A stretch of DNA of 64,000 bases, taken from contig NZ_JQLU01000005.1 in the NCBI RefSeq assembly GCF_000744375.1, forward strand, positions 620,001 through 684,000, given 5' to 3'. Shown piece by piece: positions 25,657 to 34,778 of the stretch. How positions within the stretch are numbered: the stretch's first letter is position 1; each line of letters opens with the position of its first letter. This DNA is from Carnobacterium gallinarum DSM 4847 (lineage in GTDB: Bacteria > Bacillota > Bacilli > Lactobacillales > Carnobacteriaceae). The notes below the pieces were generated by a model. It searched no databases, was not told the DNA's origin, and worked only from the letters and a program-made list of their open reading frames with translations. Made by a program: the position numbers and the translations under genes.

Positions 25657-25928
25657 AGTATCCCTCCAAGCTAATTTTCTTATTGATATTGTACTTATAA
25701 ACCCACAGTAAAGACAATCTAATTTACTGGAAACTCTTTTTAAAAAATACCCCTTCTGAAGAATTAAAAAAAAAATATCTTTATCAATTTATTCACATCT
25801 ACTAGAAACTAACTTTTACCTATAAACCATAATGTATCTATCAAAAAAAAGCAATATTAATTAACTATTTACTTATATGTATTATAAAAAAAACAATCAA
25901 CACACCTTCTTTCTAGTTAACTATTTAT

Positions 25929-25969
25929 AAAAAAACAAACTAGATATGTTCTATCTAGTTTGTTTTTTT
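25929..25969. terminator. Terminator of SRP RNA
   Basis: The stem AAACAAACTAGATA/TATCTAGTTTGTTT with a five-base loop is flanked by A and T runs on both strands. On the minus strand it follows the SRP RNA. Confidence 0.85.
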
Positions 25970-25984
25970 AACTATCTGATACCT

Positions 25985-26082
25985 ATGTACATACAGCACA
26001 TGGCGAAATCTACTTAGTGCTGCTTCCTTCCGGATCTGACACGATTCGTAGACTCACCATTGCCATACGGCCTTGCGGCAAT
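25985..26082 (-). ncRNA. ffs: Small bacterial signal recognition particle RNA (4.5S)
   Basis: On the minus strand the SRP domain IV signature GTCAGATCCGGAAGGAAGCA occurs at about 26022-26041, including the GGAAGGAAGCA internal-loop sequence bound by Ffh. Flanking sequences pair as a long hairpin: GUCUAC with GUAGAU, AUGGUGA with UCGCCAU, and GUAUGGCA with UGCUGUAU. The ends are set by this pairing and may be off by about 10 nt. The RNA scaffolds Ffh for co-translational membrane targeting. Confidence 0.88.
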
Positions 26083-26492
26083 TTCTATTCTACCTTAGAT
26101 TTTAGATAAAAGCTAGCTTTTTTTCATTATTCAGCTTTAATCTTCTAAAGTAACTTCTTTTTAAGACATATTATTCATTATTTCTTAGGTATAGATTGAA
26201 TTTTTCTTCAAACAGTTAATCCAAACAATGCGAATTTACTACGATTAATCTTACTTCTTTAGATGATTCAAATGCTAATTTATTTAATTTTTCAGTATCA
26301 GATGATGATTTACTATGTATCTATAGATTAGCTTCATTAGGATGTCATTAATTTTAGGAACTGACAAATTTACAATTAGATTGACTCTAGTCTGTATCAA
26401 GATTGTCAGTATAAATCAACCATCTAAATTTTCACAAGAAAAAAAAAGCTAAATTATGTTAAAATAAGACAATAACTAAAGGGGTGTTTCAA

Positions 26493-27305
26493 ATGAAAGT
26501 CGGCTTTATTGGAACAGGAAATATGGCAAGTGCTATTATTAAAGGAATGATTCAAACAGGTCATACAAAGGCTAATGATATCTTTGTTTTTGATGTGGCT
26601 ACAGATAAATTAAATGCTTTTACTCAAGATACGGGAACAACTGCTTGCGAATCTAATCAGGCATTAATTGCCGAAGTAGATATTGTTTTACTAGCAGTCA
26701 AACCAAATAGTATCGGACATGTTCTCATCCAGCTTCAAACAGAAATTGCGGTGCGTCAGCCCTTAATTATTTCCATTGCAGCTGGAACAACTATTGAGAA
26801 AATTCAAGGATTTCTGGGTGCAAGCAATCCAACAGCGATTATCCGAGTTATGCCTAATCTAAATGCAATGATTGGCGAAGGTATGGCTGCTGTTTGTGGT
26901 AATCAGATTACTACAAAAGAACAAATCACCTTTGTTTTAGGCATATTTAATGCCGTCGGACTGGCTGTTGAACTTAGTGAGAATCAATTTAGCACCTTCA
27001 CAGCAATTGCTGGTAGTTCACCTGCATACGCCTTTTTATTTATTGATTCATTAGCTCGTGGAGCTGTAAAAAATGGCATGCCTAAGGATTTAGCTACTAA
27101 AATTGCTGCTCAAGCCGTTCTGGGTAGTGCCAAAATGATTTTAGAAAGCGATGAGTCTCCATGGAATTTGATAGATCAAGTTTCTTCTCCAGGTGGAACA
27201 ACGGTTGCTGGTTTAGTTGCTTTAGAAGATGAGGCTTTCATTTCAACCGTAATTAAAGGTGTCGATGCAACTATTAAAAAAGATCAAGATTTAATGCAAC
27301 AATAA
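26493..27305 (+). CDS. proC: Pyrroline-5-carboxylate reductase
   Basis: Last enzyme of proline synthesis, reducing pyrroline-5-carboxylate with NAD(P)H in the cytoplasm. It has 270 residues, the normal length. The N-terminal Rossmann motif is KVGFIGTGNMASAIIKG. The C-terminal dimerisation domain has AIAGSSPAYAFLFIDSLARGAVKNGM and the signature VSSPGGTTVAGL. A GTG at 26484 is in frame but lies in the AAAGGGG ribosome binding site; the ATG at 26493 is the sensible start. It is a single gene with its own terminator. Confidence 0.95.
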   Translation: MKVGFIGTGNMASAIIKGMIQTGHTKANDIFVFDVATDKLNAFTQDTGTTACESNQALIAEVDIVLLAVKPNSIGHVLIQLQTEIAVRQPLIISIAAGTTIEKIQGFLGASNPTAIIRVMPNLNAMIGEGMAAVCGNQITTKEQITFVLGIFNAVGLAVELSENQFSTFTAIAGSSPAYAFLFIDSLARGAVKNGMPKDLATKIAAQAVLGSAKMILESDESPWNLIDQVSSPGGTTVAGLVALEDEAFISTVIKGVDATIKKDQDLMQQ

Positions 27306-27320
27306 ACATGTTTCAAAAAT

Positions 27321-27373
27321 AAAAGTAAATTCACCGTATCAAAAAAACTACTGTGAATCTGCTTTTATTTTTC
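27321..27373 (+). terminator. Terminator after proC
   Basis: An 18-nt arm (27321-27338) pairs imperfectly with 27349-27366, followed by TTTTATTTTT. It can also act on the minus strand after tadA. Confidence 0.65.
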
Positions 27374-27461
27374 ATTTATTTCCATGTACATATGATTATA
27401 GATTAAAATGAGTATTATATTTTTAAATTAGACCGAAAAAAAAGAGAAACTTATTCATCCC

Positions 27462-27959
27462 TTAGTCATTTTTTTGTTTTAACTTTTCTGCTTTTTTTCG
27501 TAAACGGAGCTCTCTAAAAAAATCGCTTAAAAGTTTTCCACATTCTTCTTCCAAAATTCCTTTTTCCACAATTACTTGGTGATTAAAGCGTGTATCTGTT
27601 AATAAGTTTAGTAGCGTTCCCGCAGTTCCTCCCTTAGGATCACTTGCTCCATAATAGACCTCTTTCATCCGTGACATAATCATAGCGCCGCTACACATTG
27701 GACAAGGTTCTAGGGTAACAAACAGGCTAGCATCCTCTAAACGCCAACTTTCCATAAACTGATTCGCTTCACGAATAGCAATCATTTCAGCATGTGTTGT
27801 TGCATCGTTGGTTTCTTCACGCATATTGTGACCACGAGCAATAATTTTTCCATCAATAACAATAACTGCTCCGATTGGTACTTCTAACTTATCCCCAGCT
27901 TTTTTTGCTTCTAAAATAGCTTCCTGCATAAAATATTCTTTTTCCACATGTGTATACAT
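27462..27959 (-). CDS. tadA: tRNA-specific adenosine deaminase
   Basis: Zinc enzyme of 165 residues that converts the wobble A34 of tRNA-Arg(ACG) to inosine. His56-Ala-Glu58 (HAEMIAIREA) and PCPMC (85-89) are the zinc and proton-shuttle residues. The tail is Lys-rich. The ribosome binding site is weak (AAAGGGTTG far from the ATG), and an in-frame GTG at 27947 is an alternative start. The tRNA-Arg(ACG) substrate gene is in this window at 39498-39571. Confidence 0.94.
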   Translation of the reverse strand: MYTHVEKEYFMQEAILEAKKAGDKLEVPIGAVIVIDGKIIARGHNMREETNDATTHAEMIAIREANQFMESWRLEDASLFVTLEPCPMCSGAMIMSRMKEVYYGASDPKGGTAGTLLNLLTDTRFNHQVIVEKGILEEECGKLLSDFFRELRLRKKAEKLKQKND

Positions 27960-28082
27960 TTATTCTATTCAACCCTTTAATATTTTTTCTTAATCATATC
28001 ACATTCCCCTTCATTTTTTTTAGTTTAATGGTAAACTATAATTATCTGGTAACGGATTCAACATCTGAAAGGAGCTAGTTAA

Positions 28083-28949
28083 TTGGACTTTACACAACTT
28101 AAAGCAATTTATCCACATGCGCAACTAAAAAATAGTGCCTCAACTGATCTAACCGTTTTTTCTATTCCTTGTGGTGAACAATGGATTCATATCAATCAAA
28201 CAGACTTATCCACATCTGAAAAAAAACTATTAAAAACTCTATTTCCTACTATAAAAAGCAACGATTCTGCACTCATTAATCACTTTTGGTATCAATTTTT
28301 GTGGAAAAAAGCAAACTTATCCACAAATCACTCTGGAACCTATCGAATTATTCAATTTGAAATTCTGACAAAAGAGCAACAAACAGATTCTACTGATTGG
28401 TTAGATGCTTTTCAAAGTATGTTTGATCAGATTGAAGACGCTTTTTTCGTCACCGAAAACTATGGTATTTTAATTCAAAAAGAAGGTACTGAAGGATTAG
28501 GCTATGAAGAGATTTCAGGAATTATTCAAACTTTGGAAGATGATTTTTCTATTAAATCGATTTGCTATCTTGGGCAATATTGGCAATTAAATTCTATTTT
28601 CCCATTACTATTTAATGAAGAAAAAGCTATTTTCTTACAACAAAAGGAGAAAATTAAAGGCTTAACTGTTCTTTCTCTTTCCCAAACTGCCCTTCCTTAC
28701 TATGTAAAATCAGCAACCGATCAGAGTAAATTAATGAACGAGCTAAAAAAACATTTTTCAGATCAGTTAGACTGGCAAGAATTAGTTAAGGCTTTGTGGG
28801 AAACTCAAGGTAATATCTCTATGGCTGCAAAAAGTCTCTACGTTCATCGAAATACTCTTCAATACCGGATGGATCGCTTTACCGAAACTACTGGATTTTC
28901 ATTAAAAAATAAAGATGATCTAATGCTGTGTTACTTACTTTTGCTATAA
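28083..28949 (+). CDS. PucR/CdaR-type C-terminal HTH protein, TTG start
   Basis: A 288-residue cytoplasmic protein. The only clear domain is the C-terminal helix-turn-helix of the PucR type (about residues 235-288), with GNISMAAKSLYVHRNTLQYRMDRFTETTG. The N-terminal 230 residues are not recognised and contain no transmembrane segments. The start is TTG at 28083, eight bases from AAAGGAG; no ATG in that area fits. It is a single gene between tadA and the MBL/ABC operon and probably a transcription regulator with unknown targets. Confidence 0.8.
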   Translation: MDFTQLKAIYPHAQLKNSASTDLTVFSIPCGEQWIHINQTDLSTSEKKLLKTLFPTIKSNDSALINHFWYQFLWKKANLSTNHSGTYRIIQFEILTKEQQTDSTDWLDAFQSMFDQIEDAFFVTENYGILIQKEGTEGLGYEEISGIIQTLEDDFSIKSICYLGQYWQLNSIFPLLFNEEKAIFLQQKEKIKGLTVLSLSQTALPYYVKSATDQSKLMNELKKHFSDQLDWQELVKALWETQGNISMAAKSLYVHRNTLQYRMDRFTETTGFSLKNKDDLMLCYLLLL

Positions 28950-28980
28950 AATAAAGTTTCTAGGATGAAAATCAACCAAT

Positions 28981-29029
28981 AAAAAATCCCAAGAAATCAA
29001 CATTTATAAAAATGGATTTTTTGGGATTT
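28981..29029. terminator. Bidirectional terminator between convergent genes
   Basis: A 20-bp stem (28984-29005 and 29010-29029, small bulges) is flanked by A-rich and T-rich runs, serving the PucR-type gene and the CYTH-like gene. Confidence 0.75.
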
Positions 29030-29067
29030 CTACTATTTTAGGATTATGCCTCAGCTTTGTTGTCTTA

Positions 29068-29868
29068 TTAATCCATTACAAAATTGGTTTTTCCTCTTTG
29101 ATCTGGGCTTAAATAATTTAATTGTGCAAGTTTTTGTTGCCATGCTGCTTTTAATTGGTTGCTTTCAGAAATTGAGTTAGTTTTAACAGATAATTCTACC
29201 ATTTTTTTCCCATTATAAGTCCAAACCTCAATATCAATATCTTTTCCTTCAAATTGTCCTTTATAAGAAGTTGCTTGTGCAGGACCATAAATAATCGCTT
29301 GATCTAAAGTAGTATTATACCAACTACTTGTATCCCAGTTCTCCATTTTTTTTGGTACATTAGCTTTTATTAGCTTAAGTGCATCTGCTAACTTGACTGT
29401 ACCGTATGTTACTTTTTTAGTCGTTTTTATGGTTTCTTTACGGCTCACACTTAATACATTATTTGTTCCCTTACTATCTACTTCAAATTTATAATTTGAT
29501 TCAGATCCATCAAATCCTTGATTCAATAAGGTTTGAATGCCAGTATTAATACTTTGTCCTACAAGACGTTTCTTATAGGTAATATCAAGTTTTGATTCAT
29601 TTTGATAGACACGTAACCGCTGAATTGTATCTTTGGCTTGAAATGCCTTATTGGCCGTATCAAAAAAGTAAATTTCTAATTTTTTATTTTTTGTCCCGGA
29701 AAAAACCTCTTGTATCTTATTTTTATCAAATAAAGTTTCATTTAAATTAAATTTCACTTCACCAGTTGGCTGAATTGAAGCTGCATTTGCTGCTTGTTGT
29801 GTAGCTATTAATAAACCAAAAATAAAGATCATGAATGGAAATGCTTTTAATTTTGATAGAATTTTCAC
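29068..29868 (-). CDS. Secreted CYTH-like protein, GTG start
   Basis: A 266-residue protein with a clean signal peptide (1-29, ANA-AS). The mature part resembles the CYTH/triphosphate-tunnel fold: EVKF at residues 37-40, then KKLEIYFFDTANKAF...IQRLRVYQNESKLDITYKKR, like the YFDT...LRIR...lTyK core of CYTH proteins. A late DIEVW...KMVELSVK pair of acidic strands also fits. CYTH enzymes act on triphosphate-containing or phosphorylated compounds, usually in the cytoplasm, so a secreted one is unusual. The start is GTG, nine bases from GGAG. It is the last gene of the ABC/MBL operon, 1 bp after the MBL gene. The fold assignment is by eye and needs a profile search. Confidence 0.6.
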   Translation of the reverse strand: MKILSKLKAFPFMIFIFGLLIATQQAANAASIQPTGEVKFNLNETLFDKNKIQEVFSGTKNKKLEIYFFDTANKAFQAKDTIQRLRVYQNESKLDITYKKRLVGQSINTGIQTLLNQGFDGSESNYKFEVDSKGTNNVLSVSRKETIKTTKKVTYGTVKLADALKLIKANVPKKMENWDTSSWYNTTLDQAIIYGPAQATSYKGQFEGKDIDIEVWTYNGKKMVELSVKTNSISESNQLKAAWQQKLAQLNYLSPDQRGKTNFVMD

Positions 29869-29869
29869 C

Positions 29870-30928
29870 TTAATAAACTCCTTTAGGAATAAGTTTTTTT
29901 ATTTCAGTTAAACCATCTTGTTCAGTCAGCCATTTACTATGAAAATAAACAACCTTTGTTCCATCGATATAACTAGTTAATTCTTGAATATCGTAGTTGT
30001 CTAAGTGTGTTTTATATGGAATCGAGTCATGTTGGTGATTGTCTATTTTAATTTCATGTACTTCATCTGACATGCGACGATCACTTAATTTGCTCGTAGA
30101 TTTTTTGAAAAAATAAATACTTGATTCACATCTAACATCCACATATACACGGGAACTTTCCATCAACTTTTTTAATGATTGAACTTTATCAGACATCAAG
30201 TTAGTTGAATGTTGGATATGAAATTCTAGCCATTGCCAAACTTCTTGATCTAAAATCAATGTCCTACTACTTGTTTCATATAGATAAAGTAAAATATCGA
30301 TTAATTTGTTTGAAAAAGTCAGCTCCATATAAAAAGATTGTTGTGGATCCTGATTAATTTTTTGACTAAATTTTACTAAACTAAGAGAATTATCAATAAT
30401 CCCATCTGCATTCCCACCTTCAATCAGTGCTAAATCATATTGCACTTTCGGTGGGCAGTTTAATTTAGTAATATAAGGTTGAAACGAAAAATCTCCTGAA
30501 TAAAAAATACAGATTCCATGAAGTCGAATGCTAAACCATAGACTCCCAATTACATGACCAGAATATCCCCATAAAAATTGAATATTTTTTGTCAATGATT
30601 GCCATTTTCTTTTCGTACTTGTTTCAATCAACATCAATTGTTTATTTTCTAGACCTAACCAATCCGCTGTGGTATCACTCGTAATAATCGTTCCATGATA
30701 GCCTAGTTCTTCCAGAAATGGCAATGCTCCAGTATGATCCGTATGCAGATGTGAAATAAAAACACCCTTTAAACGTGCAATATGATTTTTAGTTAAATCT
30801 GGTAACTGCTTTGAAGCATCATTCATAATGCCACAATCAAGTAAAATCGCTTCGCCAGCCACTTCAATATAAAAACAATTGCGACCATATTCTCCACAGC
30901 CTCCCAAGACTTCTAATTTTATGGTCAT
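29870..30928 (-). CDS. Metallo-beta-lactamase-fold hydrolase
   Basis: Cytoplasmic metallohydrolase of 352 residues. The zinc motif HLHTDH is at 60-65, preceded by ILLDCGI, and GHVIGSLWFSI...YSGDF follows, as in the RNase J/CPSF-like branch of the MBL fold. No signal peptide. The start codon overlaps the permease stop by 4 bp (30925-30928), and CGGAGGA precedes it, so it is translationally coupled to the transporter. The substrate is unknown; in this operon it may hydrolyse the imported compound, possibly a phosphoester or phosphonate. That is inference. Confidence 0.82.
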   Translation of the reverse strand: MTIKLEVLGGCGEYGRNCFYIEVAGEAILLDCGIMNDASKQLPDLTKNHIARLKGVFISHLHTDHTGALPFLEELGYHGTIITSDTTADWLGLENKQLMLIETSTKRKWQSLTKNIQFLWGYSGHVIGSLWFSIRLHGICIFYSGDFSFQPYITKLNCPPKVQYDLALIEGGNADGIIDNSLSLVKFSQKINQDPQQSFYMELTFSNKLIDILLYLYETSSRTLILDQEVWQWLEFHIQHSTNLMSDKVQSLKKLMESSRVYVDVRCESSIYFFKKSTSKLSDRRMSDEVHEIKIDNHQHDSIPYKTHLDNYDIQELTSYIDGTKVVYFHSKWLTEQDGLTEIKKLIPKGVY

Positions 30929-32568
30929 TTACGTTCCTCCGTCTTTTTTAATTTTTCAATCGCAATCATAAATAAAATTGTGATTAAAACCGTCACAACA
31001 GCCATCGCCATCCCAGAGCTATCATTTCCTTGTTCAAATTGACGATAAATATACGTTGCACTTGTCTCAACTCCTGGTGGCAAGATTAGAAGTGAGCCGA
31101 CTAGCTCTCGCATCGAAATAATAAATGTCATCATTCCCCCAACAAGTAAGCCTCTCTTTAATAAAGGAAGGTAAATATAGAATAACGTGTAAAAATTATT
31201 CTTTCCAAATATTTCAGCTGATTCCATAATAGAGGCATCCAATTGTGTTAAATTACTTTTTACATACTGAACAGAGTACGGTAAAAATAATCCTGAATAA
31301 GTGACTACTACCATGGCTTTTGTATTATAAATAGTCGCTGGTAACCATGGTAAATTCCAAAATAAAATAAAGCCAACCACTAAGACAATTCCAGGAATAA
31401 TATTTGGCATCAATACAATGAAATCAATGATTTTCTGAGTTTTCTTTTGCCCTTTTTGAATAAATATTCCAGCAAAAAATCCAATAATAGTAGTAATCAC
31501 CGTTGTAAAGAACGCAAATTCTAAACTGTTGAAAAATGCTCCTCGCCCTTCACCACTAGCTAACTCTGAATAAGCCTTAAGACTAAAATTCCCCCAAGCC
31601 AATCCATCTCCACGAATTTTCATTAAAGACGTTGCAATAATTGAAAAATAAGGAATACCGATTGAGAATAAAACAATGAATCCAATAATGAACCAAGATA
31701 CAAAAAGCATTTTTCGTGAGCTGCTATAAGACGTATTTTTGGTTTTACCAGATACCGTTCCATACATGAATTTTTGAGCAACACGATTTTGAATAATCCA
31801 AATAATAAAACAAAGGGTGAACAAAAAGAAAGATAAATTGGCCGCCATTTGAATGTTTACTGGCCATTTAGATAATTGATTATGAATTTCCGTTGTAAAT
31901 ACACGATATCCAATTCGACTACCAAATGTAATTGGTGTTCCAAATTCAGCTAATGTTTTAATAAAAATCAACAATACACCTAAAATATAACTAGGAATCA
32001 ATAGAGGCAATGAAACCTTAAACCAATTGATTAGATCATTTCTGCCAAAAATTCTTGCTGCATCTTGAAATGAACCTTCAATTTGCAACAAAGAATTTTT
32101 TAGCATTAAATATAAAAATGGAAACAAATGAAGACTCATAATAATCACCATTCCTGCTAACGAGAAAAACAATGGCGTTATTCCTGCTAATTTTGGAAAA
32201 AATTGAACTAAAAAACCATTTTTTTGCATAAATAAAATCCACCCCATTGCTCCAATATAAGGTGGTGTCATAAATGGTACTGTAAAAATAATATCCAACC
32301 ATTGATACTTGGCTAATGATGTCTTCGTTGTAATCAATGCTAAAGGAAAAGCTAATAGAGTTGTTCCAATAACAACAAAAGTACCTAGCTTTAAAGACTG
32401 TGTAAATAATAACCATACACGTGGATTCACAATGGCTTGCTGCAACATTGAAAAATCGAATTGTCCATCTTTAAAGAATGTATCTTTGACTAAGGCCATC
32501 ATCGGCAACACTGTAATAAATCCTATTGAGATGACTAACAGGATAAAGCTTTTTTTTCTATCTAGCAT
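30925..32568 (-). CDS. ABC transporter permease, fused two-domain (FbpB/PhnU type)
   Basis: Membrane permease of 547 residues with about 12 transmembrane segments in two homologous halves. Each half carries a permease EAA-type loop (DAARIFGRNDLINWFKVSLPLL and ESAEIFGKNNFYTLFYIYLPLL). This double layout is typical of the iron(III)/2-aminoethylphosphonate importer group. It follows the binding protein gene by 23 bp. The ribosome binding site is poor. Substrate specificity cannot be deduced from the permease. Confidence 0.9.
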   Translation of the reverse strand: MLDRKKSFILLVISIGFITVLPMMALVKDTFFKDGQFDFSMLQQAIVNPRVWLLFTQSLKLGTFVVIGTTLLAFPLALITTKTSLAKYQWLDIIFTVPFMTPPYIGAMGWILFMQKNGFLVQFFPKLAGITPLFFSLAGMVIIMSLHLFPFLYLMLKNSLLQIEGSFQDAARIFGRNDLINWFKVSLPLLIPSYILGVLLIFIKTLAEFGTPITFGSRIGYRVFTTEIHNQLSKWPVNIQMAANLSFFLFTLCFIIWIIQNRVAQKFMYGTVSGKTKNTSYSSSRKMLFVSWFIIGFIVLFSIGIPYFSIIATSLMKIRGDGLAWGNFSLKAYSELASGEGRGAFFNSLEFAFFTTVITTIIGFFAGIFIQKGQKKTQKIIDFIVLMPNIIPGIVLVVGFILFWNLPWLPATIYNTKAMVVVTYSGLFLPYSVQYVKSNLTQLDASIMESAEIFGKNNFYTLFYIYLPLLKRGLLVGGMMTFIISMRELVGSLLILPPGVETSATYIYRQFEQGNDSSGMAMAVVTVLITILFMIAIEKLKKTEERK

Positions 32569-32591
32569 TTATTTTACACGTCCCTACTTTA

Positions 32592-33662
32592 TTAAGATCC
32601 AAAAGTAGTTGTAAATTGTTCCAATACTTTTGCTTGTTCCTTTTCAGAATTTGTCCAGTCGACTTTTAGTTGTGGAATATCTTTTAACTCCGCACGATCT
32701 TTAACTGGTATTTCACTATTTCCAGGTAATAAATACGCTTTTGTAACTAAATTTTGTGCATCATCAGAAAGCAAATAATCAACAAATGCCTGTGCTGCAC
32801 CAACTTCTTTAGCCGATTTAGTAATCCCCACCGCTCTCGGGCTGACAACTGTTCCACTTTTTGGATAAACAATATCAATCGGTTCGCCTTTAGCTTTAGC
32901 ACTATAAGCCATATAATCGACTCCCGCTGCAGCTATATCCTTTTCTCCTGTAATGACTGAATTTAAAGATTCTTTATTTGCTCCAACTGCTTGCAGACCA
33001 TTGTCTTTCCAACTTTTAATTGTATCCCAACCTGTTTTTTCTACAGTTGTAAACCCATATAAGAAATCCAACGCTGATCCTGACAAAGTTGGATCAGGCA
33101 TATTAAAGCGATCTTTCCATTGACTATCCTTCAAATCAGCCCAATCAGCTGGTGGCGTTGTAACATTTTTCGTATTATACGTAATTCCCAAAGCTGAAGC
33201 GCTATAGCCAAAATAATTATTCTCTTTATCTGACCATTCCTTTTGCAATTTTTCTTTGCCAACAGCATCTTCATAAGGTTGCAATTCACCAGCTGATTTT
33301 AAACCATCCATTGCGCTTAATGATGCTAACACAAGTACATCTGCTACCGGATTATTTTTTTCCGCCGCTACTTTTGATAAAATTTTTCCTGTTGTCCCTT
33401 GAAATAAATTAACTTTCACACCAGTCTTAGCTTCAAAATCCTCTTTCAAAGACGTTGCCAATTTATCTGGACCTGCTGAGTATACCGTAATTTCTTTGCC
33501 CTTAATTGCTTCAGGTGTCTTTTGTGGTTTTGCTTTTTCTTCTGTTGATGCATCTTTAGCTGAAGATGACTCTTTCACTGCTACATCTGCTTTCCCGCAC
33601 GCCCCTAATAAAATTGCACTAACCCCTAGCAAAATACTTAACCTCTTAACTGTTTTAATCAT
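32592..33662 (-). CDS. ABC transporter substrate-binding lipoprotein (COG1840 type)
   Basis: Extracellular lipoprotein of 356 residues. The lipobox LGAC has the lipidated Cys22, followed by a Ser/Lys/Glu-rich linker and a periplasmic-binding fold starting ITVYSAGPDKLATSLKEDFE. YFGYSASALGITYNTKNV and PADWADLKDSQWKDRFNMPDP are typical of the AfuA/FbpA and 2-aminoethylphosphonate-binding group. Iron, phosphonates and phosphorylated organic acids are all known ligands of this group. The nearby MBL and CYTH-like proteins favour a phosphorus compound; this is inference. GGAGG precedes the ATG. Confidence 0.88.
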   Translation of the reverse strand: MIKTVKRLSILLGVSAILLGACGKADVAVKESSSAKDASTEEKAKPQKTPEAIKGKEITVYSAGPDKLATSLKEDFEAKTGVKVNLFQGTTGKILSKVAAEKNNPVADVLVLASLSAMDGLKSAGELQPYEDAVGKEKLQKEWSDKENNYFGYSASALGITYNTKNVTTPPADWADLKDSQWKDRFNMPDPTLSGSALDFLYGFTTVEKTGWDTIKSWKDNGLQAVGANKESLNSVITGEKDIAAAGVDYMAYSAKAKGEPIDIVYPKSGTVVSPRAVGITKSAKEVGAAQAFVDYLLSDDAQNLVTKAYLLPGNSEIPVKDRAELKDIPQLKVDWTNSEKEQAKVLEQFTTTFGS

Positions 33663-33665
33663 TCT

Positions 33666-34634
33666 TTAGTCCTCCAATGTAATTAAATCTTGTGCTTGAA
33701 AAAATAGTGAACAAGTACTCCCGATTTCTTGATGTGCTGCATAATAAAATTCCCACTCGTAACCATCAACTTTTCCATTAATAAGATAGCGATCTCCCAC
33801 AAAAGTTGATTTTTCAATTTTAATTTGTTTTTCAATCACATCCATCGCTGAATTTTTACTCATTGTTATTTTTTCTGGTCGTAAAAATTGTTTTTCTGTG
33901 AGCCAATTTACTTTTCCAATAAAATTAGCCACATATTTAGTTTTTGGTTGATGATAGATTTCAGTTGGTGATCCCAATTGAATCACATGACCTTTTTCCA
34001 TAATCAAAATTTGATCCGACATCGTCATGGCTTCTCCTTGATCATGAGTGACAAAAATTGCCTGACAATTTGTTTGTTGAACAAGATTTAAAATCTCTTG
34101 CTGCATCCGTTCACGCAAAACGGCATCTAATGCCGATAAAGGCTCATCAAATAAGATTAGTTTTGGCTGGGGCGCTATTGCTCTGGCTAAGGCTACCCTT
34201 TGTTGTTGCCCTCCAGACAATTCTCCCGGCTTGCGGTCTTTAAAATTTTCTAAATTCACCATTTTCAAAACATCCATCACACGTTCTTGACGTTCATTTT
34301 TGGATAAATCAGTTAATTTTTTCAATCCAAATGCAACATTTTCAAAAATAGACATATGTGGCCATAAGGCAAAATCTTGAAAGACCATTGAAATCATTCG
34401 TTTATTTGGTTTAACATTCACTTTATCTGCTCTTGAATAAATCACTTCATCATCAAACTTAATCATACCTTCAGTTGGTTCAACTAAACCTGCTAGCATT
34501 TTTAACATAGTTGTCTTTCCACATCCTGATTCACCTAGAATCGTTGTGAATTTTTCAGAAATTGTTAATGTGGTTGGTTTCAATACTTTATTTGTCTGAT
34601 AGTTCTTTTCTAATTCATGAATTGAAATCTCCAT
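33666..34634 (-). CDS. ABC transporter ATP-binding protein
   Basis: Cytoplasmic ATPase of 322 residues, first gene of the operon. Walker A is GESGCGKTT (34-42), the signature is LSGGQQQR, and Walker B is LILFDEPLSALD, followed by the H-loop IFVTHDQ. A C-terminal TOBE-like extension of about 80 residues is present. It belongs to the FbpC/PotA group and powers the adjoining fused permease. GGAGG precedes the ATG. The gene is divergent from a LysR-type regulator, with an inverted/direct repeat region between them. Confidence 0.92.
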   Translation of the reverse strand: MEISIHELEKNYQTNKVLKPTTLTISEKFTTILGESGCGKTTMLKMLAGLVEPTEGMIKFDDEVIYSRADKVNVKPNKRMISMVFQDFALWPHMSIFENVAFGLKKLTDLSKNERQERVMDVLKMVNLENFKDRKPGELSGGQQQRVALARAIAPQPKLILFDEPLSALDAVLRERMQQEILNLVQQTNCQAIFVTHDQGEAMTMSDQILIMEKGHVIQLGSPTEIYHQPKTKYVANFIGKVNWLTEKQFLRPEKITMSKNSAMDVIEKQIKIEKSTFVGDRYLINGKVDGYEWEFYYAAHQEIGSTCSLFFQAQDLITLED

Positions 34635-34683
34635 ACTAAGCTTCTCCTCCTATGGAACTAGTGTATCAATCTACTGTTGACTC

Positions 34684-34703
34684 AACGTTAACAGAACGTT
34701 AAC
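34684..34703. promoter_or_regulatory. Tandem AACGTTAAC repeats in the divergent promoter
   Basis: Two copies of AACGTTAAC (34684-34692 and 34695-34703) are spaced 11 bp start to start, one helical turn. Each contains the self-complementary AACGTT and GTTAAC. They lie in the 144-bp gap between the ABC operon and the LysR-type gene, so they are a likely binding site of that regulator. Confidence 0.55.
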
Positions 34704-34778
34704 GTTTATTTAAAAATACACATATATAATAGGAGATAAGTTTCAAATAATCGAATTTTTTCGAGAAAAAGGTGAGTC

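Noticed and set aside
26111-26490. Possible T-box or other riboswitch upstream of proC
   Set aside because: No T-box sequence, specifier stem or antiterminator could be found in the leader.
32078-32416. Alternative minus-strand frame of 112 codons inside the ABC permease gene
   Set aside because: It is out of frame with the well-supported permease and has no ribosome binding site or family resemblance.
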